DNA from: Tunturibacter gelidoferens
GTDB lineage: Bacteria > Acidobacteriota > Terriglobia > Terriglobales > Acidobacteriaceae
DNA length: 64,000 bases
Direction: 5' to 3'
Assembly (NCBI RefSeq): GCF_040358255.1
Contig: NZ_CP132937.1
Coordinates: 62,001-126,000 of the forward strand
Shown: piece by piece, positions 32,995 through 42,401 of the stretch
Layout of the letters: each line of letters starts with the position of its first letter
Numbering within the stretch: the stretch's first letter is position 1
Translations under genes and position numbers: made by a program
The notes under the pieces: model-generated
Databases searched by the model: none
What the model was told of the DNA's origin: nothing
Seen by the model: the letters and a program-made list of their open reading frames with translations, nothing else

Positions 32995-35900
32995 ATGCTC
33001 ACTATTTCCAAAGCGCTTTCTTCGAGTCAGGCGCAAAGCTATCACAAGCTAGAGTTCACGTCTGACGCACAGAATTACTACAAGCAGGGCGATACGGTGA
33101 AAGGCGAGTGGCAAGGAAAGCTCGCCGCATCGCTTGGACTCAGCGGCGAAGTCTCGCCGTCGGAGTTCCACCGCCTCTCCGAAGGAATGCATCCACAGAC
33201 TGAGGAGCAGATGGTCAAACACCGTCTCGCGCAGGAGTATACGAACGAGGACGGGACAACTACCAAGGCGGTCGAACATCGAGCCGGATGGGATGCAACC
33301 TTTTCAGCACCCAAATCCGTTTCGCTTACCGCCCTGGTCGGGGGTGATGAGCGCGTGCGAGATGCTCACCGTGCCGCCGTCGCAACTGCCTTGGACGAGC
33401 TGGAGCGTTACACACATGCGCGGATTGGCGGCAACAACCCCGCTGAGCAGACGGGTAAATTCATAGCTGCAAAGTTCGAGCATGATACAGCTCGCCCAGT
33501 GGACGGTTACGCTGCACCACAGCTCCACACTCACGCGGTCATTTTCAATGTGACGGAAAGGGCTGATGGTTCCACTCGTGCATTACAGGAGCGAGCTTTC
33601 TTTGAAAGCCAGCAGTATGCGACCGCCGTTTACCAATCAGCGCTCACCTATCAGCTCCGCAATCTCGGATATGAAATCGAGGCAGGGAAGAGCGGAGCAC
33701 CCGAGATCAAAGGCTACTCCAGGGAATACCTTGATGCCTCAAGCCCCCGCTCTCAGCAAATCAAGGATCAATTGGAGAAAACAGGACACAGCGGCCCGGA
33801 GGCAGCGCAGATTGCAGCGCACTCCACCCGCGACCGCAAGCAAACGCTCACTCCCGAGGAAGTTCTTACGGCGCACAAAGACATGGCCGCTGATTTTGGC
33901 AACCAGCCGCAGAAGGTCGTCGCCGCCGCCCGCGAGCGGGCCGAGCAGCAGGAGCTTCGCCAGGAGAACAGCACGCAAGCGAAGGAGGCCATTACCTTCG
34001 CCCGCGAGAGCATCTTCGAGCGCGAGGCCGTAGCTGACGAGCGAGCCATACTTCGGGACGCGCTCCGTCGCGGTATGGGTGAGGCGACATACGGAGAGAT
34101 TCGGTCCGAGTTCGACAGACGACGTGAGGCCGGAGACTTCCGATCAGTTCAAGGAGAGAAGTACAGCTCAGGGCGGAGCTTCACCACGCCCGAAACCATC
34201 GCCGCCGAACGTGCCAACGTGCGGCACGTCCTTGACGGCCGGAACACTGTCACGCCGATTATGGGTGCAGAGCAAGCCCGAGAGCAGGCCAACACCCGCG
34301 ACTTCCTCAATGACTCCCAGCGGAAGGCTATCGAAGAAATTCTAAACTCTTCCGACCGAATCCACGGTTTGCAAGGACTGGCAGGAACCGGCAAAACGAC
34401 GACGCTTGAGGTCATACGCGAGGGCGCAGAAAAGAACAGCTACACGGTCGAGGGCTTTGCCCCGTCCTCAAAGGCGGCAGGGCAGCTCCGCGAGGCCGGG
34501 ATCGACGCTAACACGCTCCAGAGCTTCCTTGCGCGTGGGGAAAATCACCCAAGCGCCAATCCCGAAATCAAGCACCTTTACTTGCTCGATGAGTCCAGCC
34601 TTGCCAGCACCCGGCAGATGCGGGCGTTTCTGGACAAGCTCAATCCAGACGACCGTGTCTTAGTAATTGGAGACACGCGGCAGCATCAGGGTGTGGATGC
34701 GGGCAGACCCTTCCAACAGATGCAAGAGGCCGGGATGCAGACCTCGCATTTGGATAAAATCATGCGGCAAAAAGACCCGGAGCTGCTAAAGGCCGTCCAG
34801 CATCTCGCGAACAATGAGACGGAGAAGGGAATTGCGATGTTGGCCGAGCAAGGCCGCGTTTCGGAGATTACGAACGGCCAGGAACGTATCAACGCTATCG
34901 CAAAGGATTATGCTACGCGGCCCGAAAACACGATTATCGTGTCACCCGACAACAAGAGCCGCCAACAGATCAATGAAGCCGTGCGCGGCGAGCTGCTACA
35001 GCAGGGCACGCTGGCCGACGACGGCCAGAAGTTCAGCATCCTTGCTCACCGCTCCGATATGACTGGCGCAGACCGTACTTGGGCAGCGCGATATAACGTG
35101 GGCGAGGTACTGCAATACACCACTGGCAGTAAGGCCGAAGGCATTGAGCGCGATAGTTTCGCTACCGTTCGCTCTGTTGATGCACGCGCCAATACTCTTA
35201 CCGTCGAGCTGGAAAATGGATCGAGCGTTACCTATGACCCGCGACGGCTCCGAGGAGTGAATGTCTTTCGAGAGACCGAGCGTGTGTTCGCAACCGGCGA
35301 CCGCATCCAGTTCACCGCACCCAACAAAGACCTCGGGCTTGCGAACCGCGATCTTGGAACAGTCCTCGGCCTCGAGGACGAAAAAATGATCGTTCGACTC
35401 GACGGCAAAGCCAAGCGTACCGTCACATTCGACGCCGCGGAGTTCCGGCAATTCGATCACGGCTACGCCGTTACCTCTCACAGCTCTCAAGGTCTCACTG
35501 CGGGCCGAGTCATCGCAAACATTGATACAGAATCATCAAACAGCCTTATCAATACACGACTTGCGTATGTGGCCATCTCCCGCGCGTCAGAAGACGCTCG
35601 CATTTACACGAACAACGCGGAGACGCTAGGAGAGCGGCTTGCAACGGACATCAGCAAGACCGCCGCTCTCGATTTCAGACAACCGAGTTCCAGTGAACAG
35701 ACCCGGCTAGCCGTTGAGGCATTCCGCAACAACGACCCAGCCACAGCGACCGAACTGCTACAGCAGCAGGGCAGGATTTACGAATACGCGAACCCAGATC
35801 ATCGCCTAGCCGCCGTTGCCTTGGATTACGCAGCACAGCCGGATCGCGCCGTCATCGTCGTCGCCGATCCAGCCGATCGGCACGAACTTACCCAACTCAT

Positions 35901-36666
35901 CCGCGACGATTTACACGCACAGGGCCGACTCGCCGAAAGCCGCTCAGTGTCGGTCTTGGTCGAACAGGAATTTGGCAATCCCCGTCTCGCTGCGAACTAC
36001 TCGCCGGGAGATGAGATCCACTACAAGAAGGGAAGCCCGGAGGAGCATGGCATCATTCACAACAGCACGGCCACTGTTATAGCAGTCGATATTTCCAAGA
36101 ATCTCCTCACTGTAGAAACACTCAGCGGTGAGCAGGCTTCTTACAATCCGGCGCTCCTAAAACAGCAGACGGGGCAGAGCACCGTCTACCGGGCCGAGGA
36201 GCGCGACCTAGCTGTAGGAGATCGCATCCAGTTCACCGTGCCCGACCGGGAAAACCGCATCCACTCCGGCGACTTGGCTACCGTCGAAAGGATCGGTGAG
36301 GACAACGCTCTTTCCGTTCGCCTGGACAACGGAAAGGACATTGAGCTTAGCCCCGAAAAGGCCCGCCACATCGAGCACGGCTACAGCGTGGAGACAGCGA
36401 AGTACGTCTCTGCAGACCGGGTTTTGATAACCGGCGAGAGCAGCCAACTCGCGGAACAGCAAGTCGCCCTCACGAAGCTGAATCCCAATATTCACGACCT
36501 CGCAATCTACACATCCGACAGGACAAATCTCTTGCAGAGAGACAACGGCATTGGTAAAGAACCAGAGCTTTCAAACGTGGCGCTTTCCAATGATTCGAGT
36601 CTCAGTAGCGGACCAGAACCGTCAGGCCCCTCAATTGAGCAAGAGGGCTTCGGAATTGGCCTATAG
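32995..36666 (+). CDS. traI: MobF-family conjugative relaxase-helicase (TraI/TrwC-like)
   Basis: The 1223-residue protein has an N-terminal TrwC relaxase domain (about 1-300) with candidate nucleophile tyrosines Y16, Y28 and Y29 and the metal-binding histidines H178 and H180 in QLHTHAVIFN. A superfamily 1 helicase follows: Walker A at about 462-468 (GLAGTGKTT), Walker B LYLLDESS and YAVTSHSSQGLTAGRVI near 830. Two copies of a module (VFATGDRIQFTAPN at about 755 and LAVGDRIQFTVPD at about 1070) show an internal duplication of the region after the helicase. It nicks oriT, stays attached to the 5' end and unwinds the strand. Confidence 0.95.
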   Translation: MLTISKALSSSQAQSYHKLEFTSDAQNYYKQGDTVKGEWQGKLAASLGLSGEVSPSEFHRLSEGMHPQTEEQMVKHRLAQEYTNEDGTTTKAVEHRAGWDATFSAPKSVSLTALVGGDERVRDAHRAAVATALDELERYTHARIGGNNPAEQTGKFIAAKFEHDTARPVDGYAAPQLHTHAVIFNVTERADGSTRALQERAFFESQQYATAVYQSALTYQLRNLGYEIEAGKSGAPEIKGYSREYLDASSPRSQQIKDQLEKTGHSGPEAAQIAAHSTRDRKQTLTPEEVLTAHKDMAADFGNQPQKVVAAARERAEQQELRQENSTQAKEAITFARESIFEREAVADERAILRDALRRGMGEATYGEIRSEFDRRREAGDFRSVQGEKYSSGRSFTTPETIAAERANVRHVLDGRNTVTPIMGAEQAREQANTRDFLNDSQRKAIEEILNSSDRIHGLQGLAGTGKTTTLEVIREGAEKNSYTVEGFAPSSKAAGQLREAGIDANTLQSFLARGENHPSANPEIKHLYLLDESSLASTRQMRAFLDKLNPDDRVLVIGDTRQHQGVDAGRPFQQMQEAGMQTSHLDKIMRQKDPELLKAVQHLANNETEKGIAMLAEQGRVSEITNGQERINAIAKDYATRPENTIIVSPDNKSRQQINEAVRGELLQQGTLADDGQKFSILAHRSDMTGADRTWAARYNVGEVLQYTTGSKAEGIERDSFATVRSVDARANTLTVELENGSSVTYDPRRLRGVNVFRETERVFATGDRIQFTAPNKDLGLANRDLGTVLGLEDEKMIVRLDGKAKRTVTFDAAEFRQFDHGYAVTSHSSQGLTAGRVIANIDTESSNSLINTRLAYVAISRASEDARIYTNNAETLGERLATDISKTAALDFRQPSSSEQTRLAVEAFRNNDPATATELLQQQGRIYEYANPDHRLAAVALDYAAQPDRAVIVVADPADRHELTQLIRDDLHAQGRLAESRSVSVLVEQEFGNPRLAANYSPGDEIHYKKGSPEEHGIIHNSTATVIAVDISKNLLTVETLSGEQASYNPALLKQQTGQSTVYRAEERDLAVGDRIQFTVPDRENRIHSGDLATVERIGEDNALSVRLDNGKDIELSPEKARHIEHGYSVETAKYVSADRVLITGESSQLAEQQVALTKLNPNIHDLAIYTSDRTNLLQRDNGIGKEPELSNVALSNDSSLSSGPEPSGPSIEQEGFGIGL

Positions 36667-36677
36667 CACTAAAACCA

Positions 36678-36707
36678 GGGTTGAAAAAGCCAGAAAGCTT
36701 TTTACCC
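36678..36707 (+). terminator. Candidate terminator after the relaxase gene
   Basis: AAAAAGC (36684) and GCTTTTT (36697) are perfect complements with a 6-base loop, flanked by GGG and CCC. The stem contains a T-run on its 3' side and more T-rich sequence follows. It would end the relaxase transcript before the lipoprotein gene. Confidence 0.5.
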
Positions 36708-36749
36708 CTTTCTCATTTCTATAAACTTGAATAGCAAAAGGAGAGTGCC

Positions 36750-37046
36750 TTGAACCGTTCTTATGTAGCTCTAGCGATCTTGATTTGTCTAGCTGGCTGT
36801 AAATCTGAGCCGAAGCCCTCAATCGTTCAGCAGCGGACGATCGTGCAACAGGTTGAAGATGCCGGTGCTGGAGACCTGAGCAGGGCTGATGTGGCTGGGC
36901 TTCAAATCTGGCTAACGAAGCACTCAGATGTTGCGCGCAACATCGCTTCACAATGCAAAGAAGCGATGAAGGCAGACACAGCGTGGAAGAACTCGGCAGA
37001 GGGCCGGATCTGCATAGCCGAAAAGGATGCTGGCTACTCCAACTAG
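36750..37046 (+). CDS. Small lipoprotein, possible entry-exclusion protein
   Basis: The 98-residue protein has a lipoprotein signal (MNRSYVALAILICLAGC) with Cys at about 17. The mature part ends with AWKNSAEGRICIAEKDAGYSN; two further Cys residues (about 70 and 88) could pair. Start TTG 36750 has AAGGAG upstream. Small lipoproteins at this place in conjugative plasmids are often exclusion proteins (Eex type), and the C-terminal pattern of Cys and Ala is reminiscent of EexN. It could also replace the missing VirB7. Both are inferences. Confidence 0.6.
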   Translation: MNRSYVALAILICLAGCKSEPKPSIVQQRTIVQQVEDAGAGDLSRADVAGLQIWLTKHSDVARNIASQCKEAMKADTAWKNSAEGRICIAEKDAGYSN

Positions 37047-37070
37047 GCATCCCATTGACGCTACCGTGTA

Positions 37071-37853
37071 TCAAGCACTATTCAGCATCTCAGGACCGTT
37101 GTTGCGTACATTCCCAACGAGTCTGTTGGCCGGCGTCATGCGCATTTTGTCTGATTCAAACGGGCGCAGCAGATCGATAGGCGGCCGAGACTCATCGTAG
37201 TCGTTGAGCCATCGGTCGAAGTCCCGCGAGTGCAGGATAACGGGCATGCGATCGTGGATCGGATCCGTCAGTTCGTTCGCGGAGGTTGTGATGATGGAGA
37301 AGGTGTCTAGCGGGGGATGGGAGTTTCCTTTGCGTGGGCGCCACTCGGAGTAGAGACCAGCAAGGGCGTAAGGTGCGCCGTCCGGCATTTCAAATTTGTA
37401 GACGGGTCTGGACCCTGCCTTCGGTTTGGGAGACTTCTTCTGTGACACTGGTAGATCTCCAAAGAGGCCGTGTTCACCGGGTTCGATTGGGGGAGGTTGG
37501 GGCAAGGAAGGGCGTTGCAGCCACTCGTAAAACCCATCGACCGGGACTAGGCATCGGGTGTGCTGGAAAGGGCCTCGCCATATCGGCTTTTCCAGGATGC
37601 TCTCGGCGCGGGCGTTTGTGGTGGAGAATATCTTGAAGCTGTCAGGGTCCGCCACCTTGGCTGGCACGAGCCCCCAACGCATCATCACCATCTCCCGTTC
37701 CCCTGTTTCGTGGTCAGGTCGAATGATGGGCTGATAGGTACTTGGAGCTATGTTGTAGTCGGGCGGGAGCTCGAAGCCTGGCGGAAGCTTGCCGACTTTG
37801 AAAGCCTCGGCGATGCGTTGCTTGTCTGATCGACGGTAGTATCGGCCACACAT
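37071..37853 (-). CDS. yedK: SRAP/YedK-family abasic-site protein
   Basis: The 260-residue protein begins MCGRYYRR, with the invariant Cys2 that becomes the N-terminal nucleophile and crosslinks abasic sites in single-stranded DNA. ARAESILEKPIWRGPFQHTRCLVPVDGFYEWLQ (about 90-125) and the histidine in DRMPVILHSRD (near 207) are the other family marks. Length is normal. It lies 4 bp after a small hypothetical gene, on the same strand. Plasmid SRAP genes may protect single-stranded DNA during conjugation; a repair cluster with a ligase and Y-family polymerase follows. Confidence 0.93.
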   Translation of the reverse strand: MCGRYYRRSDKQRIAEAFKVGKLPPGFELPPDYNIAPSTYQPIIRPDHETGEREMVMMRWGLVPAKVADPDSFKIFSTTNARAESILEKPIWRGPFQHTRCLVPVDGFYEWLQRPSLPQPPPIEPGEHGLFGDLPVSQKKSPKPKAGSRPVYKFEMPDGAPYALAGLYSEWRPRKGNSHPPLDTFSIITTSANELTDPIHDRMPVILHSRDFDRWLNDYDESRPPIDLLRPFESDKMRMTPANRLVGNVRNNGPEMLNSA

Positions 37854-37857
37854 TGGT

Positions 37858-38139
37858 CTAATCTCCCCAGCTACCGCCGAAACCCTTTAGCTGGCTTAGT
37901 TCATAGCGACCAGGAAACTCGACTGTCTCTCCAGACCGAAGGCGTGTGACGATCTCTTTGGCGGCCGATGAATGGACAAGCTTACAAAAGTCAGTCTCAT
38001 AGCTACCCACGTTCACAGACCACCACTTTTGCGTATCGCGTTCGGAAGTGGCTATAAAGGTGACTGTCTCCAAATGTCCTTTGTCCTCGCCTTCGAGTAA
38101 GAGGAACGGGGTGGCCGTCAGTTTATAGGGTTCCGCCAT
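37858..38139 (-). CDS. Small hypothetical protein upstream of SRAP gene
   Basis: The 93-residue protein has no motif I recognise. It looks like a small beta-rich fold (YKLTATPFLLLEGEDKGHLETVTFIATSE) with a single Cys. Its stop is 4 bp before the SRAP start, so the two are cotranscribed. It is divergent from the DNA ligase gene. Confidence 0.55.
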   Translation of the reverse strand: MAEPYKLTATPFLLLEGEDKGHLETVTFIATSERDTQKWWSVNVGSYETDFCKLVHSSAAKEIVTRLRSGETVEFPGRYELSQLKGFGGSWGD

Positions 38140-38178
38140 CCCAGAAGCGTATCACCCGAATAAGTGCATCGAAACACT

Positions 38179-39153
38179 ATGGCTAGGAAAAGCCTATCGC
38201 CGCATCAGACAGCGACATTTGTCGAGTCGATGGAGTGCCTGCCCGTTACAAAGATCCCAGAGGGTCGTGAGTGGACGTATGAGATCAAGCTCGATGGATA
38301 CAGAATCGAGGTTGTGCGCACTGGCGGGGGGACGACACTTTACTCCCGCCGGCAGAACGTGCTGAATCATAAGTTCCACTACATAGCCAAAGCGCTCGAC
38401 TATCTTCCCGCCGACACGGTGCTCGATGGTGAGTTGGTGGCCATGGGGCCCGACGGAAAGCCAAATTTCAATCTTTTGCAGAACTTCAAGTCGGCCGAGT
38501 CGCACATCACCTACTACGCGTTCGATGTGTTGATGCACAAAGGTCGTGACCTAACCCACGTACCACTTTCTGAGCGCCGCGCACTGCTACGGATGGTGCT
38601 GAAACCAAGCGATCACGTTGCTCTGTCAGAGGTCTCGGATCGGACGGCAGCGGAGATGCTCAAATTCGTAAAGAGCCACGGTCTTGAGGGCGTTGTCGCC
38701 AAGCGTAGCGATAGCGTCTATCAGCCTGGACTTCGCACTGGACTATGGACCAAGCACCGTGTCAATCTCGGGCAGGAATTCGTAATTGGTGGATACACGC
38801 CTGGGACACATGGATTCGACGCTTTAATTGTGGGCTTTTACCGGGGTGGGGAACTCATCTACGCCGCGCGCGTTCGTGCGGGTCTTGTGCCGGCGACACG
38901 GCGGGCGGTGTTCGAGAAGATTAAGCACCTCAAAGCGGCGAAGTGCCCCTTCGCTAATCTTCCGGAACTCTCGGATGGCCGATGGGGAGCCGGTCTTACC
39001 GCAGAGAAGATGAAAGAGTGCGTCTGGCTGGAGCCCGAGGCCGTGGCTCAAATAGCTTTTCTGGAGTGGACTGGTGCTAACCATTTGAGACATACCAAAT
39101 TCGTTGCGCTTCGCGATGACAAAGACCCTAAAAGGGTCGTCAGGGAGACTTAG
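38179..39153 (+). CDS. ligD: ATP-dependent DNA ligase (LigD ligase-domain type)
   Basis: About 324 residues. Motif I is YEIKLDGYR with the adenylated Lys at about 37; ELVAMGPDGKPNFNLLQ, FDVLMHKG and LEGVVAKRSDSVY are motifs III-IV, and WTKHRVNLGQEFVIGGYTPG begins the OB domain. It matches the ligase part of LigD, but the polymerase and phosphoesterase domains are absent, so this is a stand-alone ligase. It would seal nicks or ends in DNA, perhaps with Ku encoded elsewhere. ATG 38179 is preferred to GTG 38164. Confidence 0.92.
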   Translation: MARKSLSPHQTATFVESMECLPVTKIPEGREWTYEIKLDGYRIEVVRTGGGTTLYSRRQNVLNHKFHYIAKALDYLPADTVLDGELVAMGPDGKPNFNLLQNFKSAESHITYYAFDVLMHKGRDLTHVPLSERRALLRMVLKPSDHVALSEVSDRTAAEMLKFVKSHGLEGVVAKRSDSVYQPGLRTGLWTKHRVNLGQEFVIGGYTPGTHGFDALIVGFYRGGELIYAARVRAGLVPATRRAVFEKIKHLKAAKCPFANLPELSDGRWGAGLTAEKMKECVWLEPEAVAQIAFLEWTGANHLRHTKFVALRDDKDPKRVVRET

Positions 39154-39289
39154 GTAGACATTGAGCAGTGATCATTTTGAAATAGCAATCGGTGACGAAC
39201 CATGACACGCCCAGCGAGCCTCGATGAGTGCCTTGGTTATGGATGCGAGCGAACCTCCGTTTTAGATCCTTCATGGGATGGCCCTGTAT

Positions 39290-41893
39290 TCACTCCGTTC
39301 TCAGCGCTTCCATCGGCTCTGTCTTCCCTGCGCGTATCGCCGGCCTGAGGGTAGCCACCAGCAGGGGCGCCAGCAGGACCAGCAGGGATGCAAGGTAAAG
39401 CCGCAGATCATCCGGTTGCACCCCGTACAACTGACTGCGTAACAGCCTGTTCGCCGCCAGCGAGACCACAGTACCGGTCGCCAGGCCTATCGCTGCCGGG
39501 ACCATCGCCCGCCGCACGAAAAGTCGTGTAATGTCACCCCGCGTCGCTCCGAGTGCCATCCGGACGCCAATCTCCTGCGTGCGCTGCGCAGCAAAATACG
39601 ATACCACTCCATAAATTCCAACGCAGGCCAGCAACAATGCGATCCCAGCAAATGACGCAACTACCGCTGCGTTCAGCCGTGGTTGCGCCACAGCGTCGCC
39701 TAGTAGCTGATCCATCGTCTCGATCTCGCCTACCGACTGCTGCGGGTCTGACTGGTGTACCTGCTCGCGGATCGACTGTGCCACTTGTTCCGGCGGCACC
39801 TTCGTCCGCACCAGAAAGTAGCGATGCCAACCGCCATTGGCGTTCGCAGGCCAGTAGACAGCCGGTCCAGGCTCCGCCGCGATCGCTCCTGATACCCCTC
39901 GCACATCAGCAACCACCCCCACGATCTCGTGCGCCTGTCCATCCAGGAGCAGATGATGTCCGATTGAATTTCCCTTCGGCAGAAACTCCCGCACCAAGGC
40001 CTCGTTCACCAGTACCGGTGGCACTGTCGAGACCTGGTCCGCTGCGGAAAACTCTCTCCCTGCTAGCAGTGGTGTCCCGATCGCCACCAGCAGATTTCCG
40101 GCGATATTCCGGTTCTCCGCGCTGATTGCCGGCTGATTGGCAACTTGCGGCAGCCAGTCCGCGTCGAAGCTGCCGCGCACATGAAAGTCGGTCATAGGTG
40201 GTGAACTGATCTGTCCCGCAGCCTCTACTCCAGGGAGATTTTCAATTCGTTGTTGCACGTCGTTGTAGAAATTGCGTACCGCTTCCGGCCTCTTGTTCCA
40301 CGGCAGCGCCACCCGAACCGTCAGCAGGTGTTCCGGCTCAAATCCCAGTGGCTGCTTCATCAAGTTCCACAGCGACTCCGCCAGCAGCGACGCACCCACC
40401 AGCAGCACGAGAGACAGACCTACCTGCACCCCCACCAGGACGCTGCGCAACCAATTGCCCGATGATCCTCCGAGGCGTGTCCCACCCTGCTTGAGCGCCG
40501 AATGCAGCTGCACCTTCCGTGTCTCCAGCACCGGAACCACTCCGAACACGATTCCAGTTGCCACCGAGATCAGCAGAGCGACCCCAATAACAATCCCGTC
40601 CATGTGAATCGTGCCCGGCCGCCCCAGAATTCCCGGCAGGCTGGTAGCGGCGATGCGAGTCAGCACGAATGCCAGGAGGATTCCCGTAACGCCGCCTGCC
40701 AACGCAAGGAGCACACTCTCCACAAAAAACTGAAAAGCCACGCGCCGTCCCGAGGCACCCAGCGCCCGCCGCAGAGCGACCTCTCGCTGCCGAGTTGTCG
40801 CCCGAGACAAGAGCAGGTTGGCCACATTGATGCAAGCGATCAGCAGCAGCAGCGCCGACGCGATCAGCAAGACCACCAGTGCCGACTGTACCTGACCGTA
40901 CCGGTCCTCGCGCAGCGTCTCGCTCGTGAACCGCCACGCGCCGTCGCTCGACGGATACTCCCTCCTGAGTTGCTCCCCGATCCGATCCAGATCGGCCTGA
41001 GCCTGCGCCAGGGTCACGCCCAACCGCAACCTCCCAAATACATTGGTGGCCCGCTCTCCGTCGCCCCGATCATTGCCCCACTTATTCGGAGTAAACTGCG
41101 CCGCGTGCCAGAGGTCCACGCCTCCCGGCGCAGAAAAACCTTGCGGCATCACGCCCACAATCGTCGCCGTCTGCTGATCCAGCTTCACCTGTTCTCCGAT
41201 TATGTTCGGATCGCCTCCGAAAAGCCGCTGCCATCCGGGATAGCTCAACACCACGGTTCGCGGGGCATGGGGCACGTCGTCTCTCGCATTGAATATCCGC
41301 CCTAGCATCGGCGCTGTGTCGAAGACATCCCAGAATCCTGCATTCGCTCCCGCTCCCTTCACATAGATAGGCAACTTCTTTCCCGCAATGAGGGTGCTCT
41401 CGTCGAAGTAAAAGATTGCCAGACTGGAGAAGCTCCGGTTTCGCGCTTCAATGTCATAGAATCGCGAACCCGTCATCAGCCCCCCAGCCGACCGCCCGGC
41501 AATCCGTGTGTCGTGAATCGCGACAATCCTCTCCGACTGTGGATAAGGCAGGCTCCTGAGCAGCGTCGAATACACCACCGTGAACATCGTTGTCGTCGCC
41601 GCAATCCCCAGTGCCATCGTCAACACCACGACGAGCGTGAACCCCGGCGAACGCCTCATCTGCCGCAGCGCGTAGTGAACGTCCTGCCAAAAACGCTCAA
41701 ACTGTGCCGTCCCCCACGCCTCGTGTGTCTGTTCCCGGATCAGCGTAGGGTTGCCGAATGCGCGGCGGGCCGCATAACGCGCTTCTTCTGCCGACAAGCC
41801 TTTCTCACGTTGCTCTTCTTCTTCGAGCTCCAGGTCGTAGCGCAACTCGCGCTCGAGATCGGCACCGCGCTTTCTGATCTGCCACCAATGCAT
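39290..41893 (-). CDS. ADOP-family duplicated ABC permease, second copy
   Basis: The 867-residue protein has the same layout as the permease at 14.4 kb: cytoplasmic prefix (LEEEEQREKGLSAEEARYAARRAFGNPTLIREQ), MacB-like domain 1, FtsX block (about 335-490), MacB-like domain 2 and a final FtsX block (about 745-867), ending IRAGKTEPMEALRTE. No ATPase domain. It starts one base after the stop of its PadR gene, so the two are cotranscribed and probably coupled. Substrate unknown. Its GC-rich codon use looks higher than that of the plasmid backbone, suggesting separate acquisition. Confidence 0.9.
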   Translation of the reverse strand: MHWWQIRKRGADLERELRYDLELEEEEQREKGLSAEEARYAARRAFGNPTLIREQTHEAWGTAQFERFWQDVHYALRQMRRSPGFTLVVVLTMALGIAATTTMFTVVYSTLLRSLPYPQSERIVAIHDTRIAGRSAGGLMTGSRFYDIEARNRSFSSLAIFYFDESTLIAGKKLPIYVKGAGANAGFWDVFDTAPMLGRIFNARDDVPHAPRTVVLSYPGWQRLFGGDPNIIGEQVKLDQQTATIVGVMPQGFSAPGGVDLWHAAQFTPNKWGNDRGDGERATNVFGRLRLGVTLAQAQADLDRIGEQLRREYPSSDGAWRFTSETLREDRYGQVQSALVVLLIASALLLLIACINVANLLLSRATTRQREVALRRALGASGRRVAFQFFVESVLLALAGGVTGILLAFVLTRIAATSLPGILGRPGTIHMDGIVIGVALLISVATGIVFGVVPVLETRKVQLHSALKQGGTRLGGSSGNWLRSVLVGVQVGLSLVLLVGASLLAESLWNLMKQPLGFEPEHLLTVRVALPWNKRPEAVRNFYNDVQQRIENLPGVEAAGQISSPPMTDFHVRGSFDADWLPQVANQPAISAENRNIAGNLLVAIGTPLLAGREFSAADQVSTVPPVLVNEALVREFLPKGNSIGHHLLLDGQAHEIVGVVADVRGVSGAIAAEPGPAVYWPANANGGWHRYFLVRTKVPPEQVAQSIREQVHQSDPQQSVGEIETMDQLLGDAVAQPRLNAAVVASFAGIALLLACVGIYGVVSYFAAQRTQEIGVRMALGATRGDITRLFVRRAMVPAAIGLATGTVVSLAANRLLRSQLYGVQPDDLRLYLASLLVLLAPLLVATLRPAIRAGKTEPMEALRTE

Positions 41894-41894
41894 A

Positions 41895-42251
41895 TCAGCT
41901 CTCCTCGGCAGTTGGCCACATCACGCTCGCTACAGCTTCGGCCATTTGCTTCCACTGGGACTCTTCGACCACCAACTGCTTCTTGCCCTTTTCCGTGAGC
42001 CGGTAGTACTTGAACTCCCGATTGCGGTCCGGGGCGGTTTCCCATTTGGAAACCACCCATCCGCGCTTCTCAAGGCGATGCAACGCGGGATAGAGAGAGC
42101 CATGCTGCATTTGTAAAAAGTCGTTAGTGGTGCGCTGAATGTGCTTGCCGATTTGATGTCCGTGAGCTGGACCGTAAAGGAGCGTCCGCAGGATAAGCAT
42201 GTCCAGCGTGCCTTGGAGCAGGTTCGACCGTTGCGGTGTCAGTCCTACCAT
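41895..42251 (-). CDS. PadR-family transcriptional regulator, second copy
   Basis: About 118 residues: SNLLQGTLDMLILRTLLYGPAHGHQIGKHI, then the PadR signature QHGSLYPALHRLEKRGWV and YYRLTEKGKKQL. It resembles the regulator at 14.05 kb. ATG 42251 is chosen because upstream in-frame ATGs lie in or beyond the promoter. A palindrome overlapping the -10 box is a likely autoregulatory operator. Confidence 0.92.
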   Translation of the reverse strand: MVGLTPQRSNLLQGTLDMLILRTLLYGPAHGHQIGKHIQRTTNDFLQMQHGSLYPALHRLEKRGWVVSKWETAPDRNREFKYYRLTEKGKKQLVVEESQWKQMAEAVASVMWPTAEES

Positions 42252-42280
42252 AGAAGACGTTCGACCCTCGATGGAATGCG

Positions 42281-42309
42281 ATGGTAGTCCGTCTACCATC
42301 AATTGTCAA
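42281..42309 (-). promoter_or_regulatory. PadR promoter with palindromic operator over the -10 box
   Basis: On the minus strand TTGACA (42309-42304) and TACCAT (42286-42281) are 17 bp apart. The sequence ATGGTAG-N5-CTACCAT (42281-42299) is a perfect inverted repeat that includes the -10 box. This is a textbook repressor arrangement for the PadR gene that starts 30 bp downstream. Confidence 0.65.
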
Positions 42310-42401
42310 GACTACAAGCTCAATTCAATTCTGGAATGATGGCAACAGGGCGAGTCACTCATTGAGAAATCCATTGGTGTTCCCCTACAGGCAGAAGGAA
42401 C

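Noticed and set aside
36750..37046. Calling the small lipoprotein VirB7
   Set aside because: It is outside the T4SS operon, longer than most VirB7 proteins and has no recognisable VirB7 motif.
40502..41305. 267-residue frame antisense to the second ADOP permease
   Set aside because: Low-complexity Gln/Arg/His-rich product, no domain, and the opposite strand encodes a well-formed permease.
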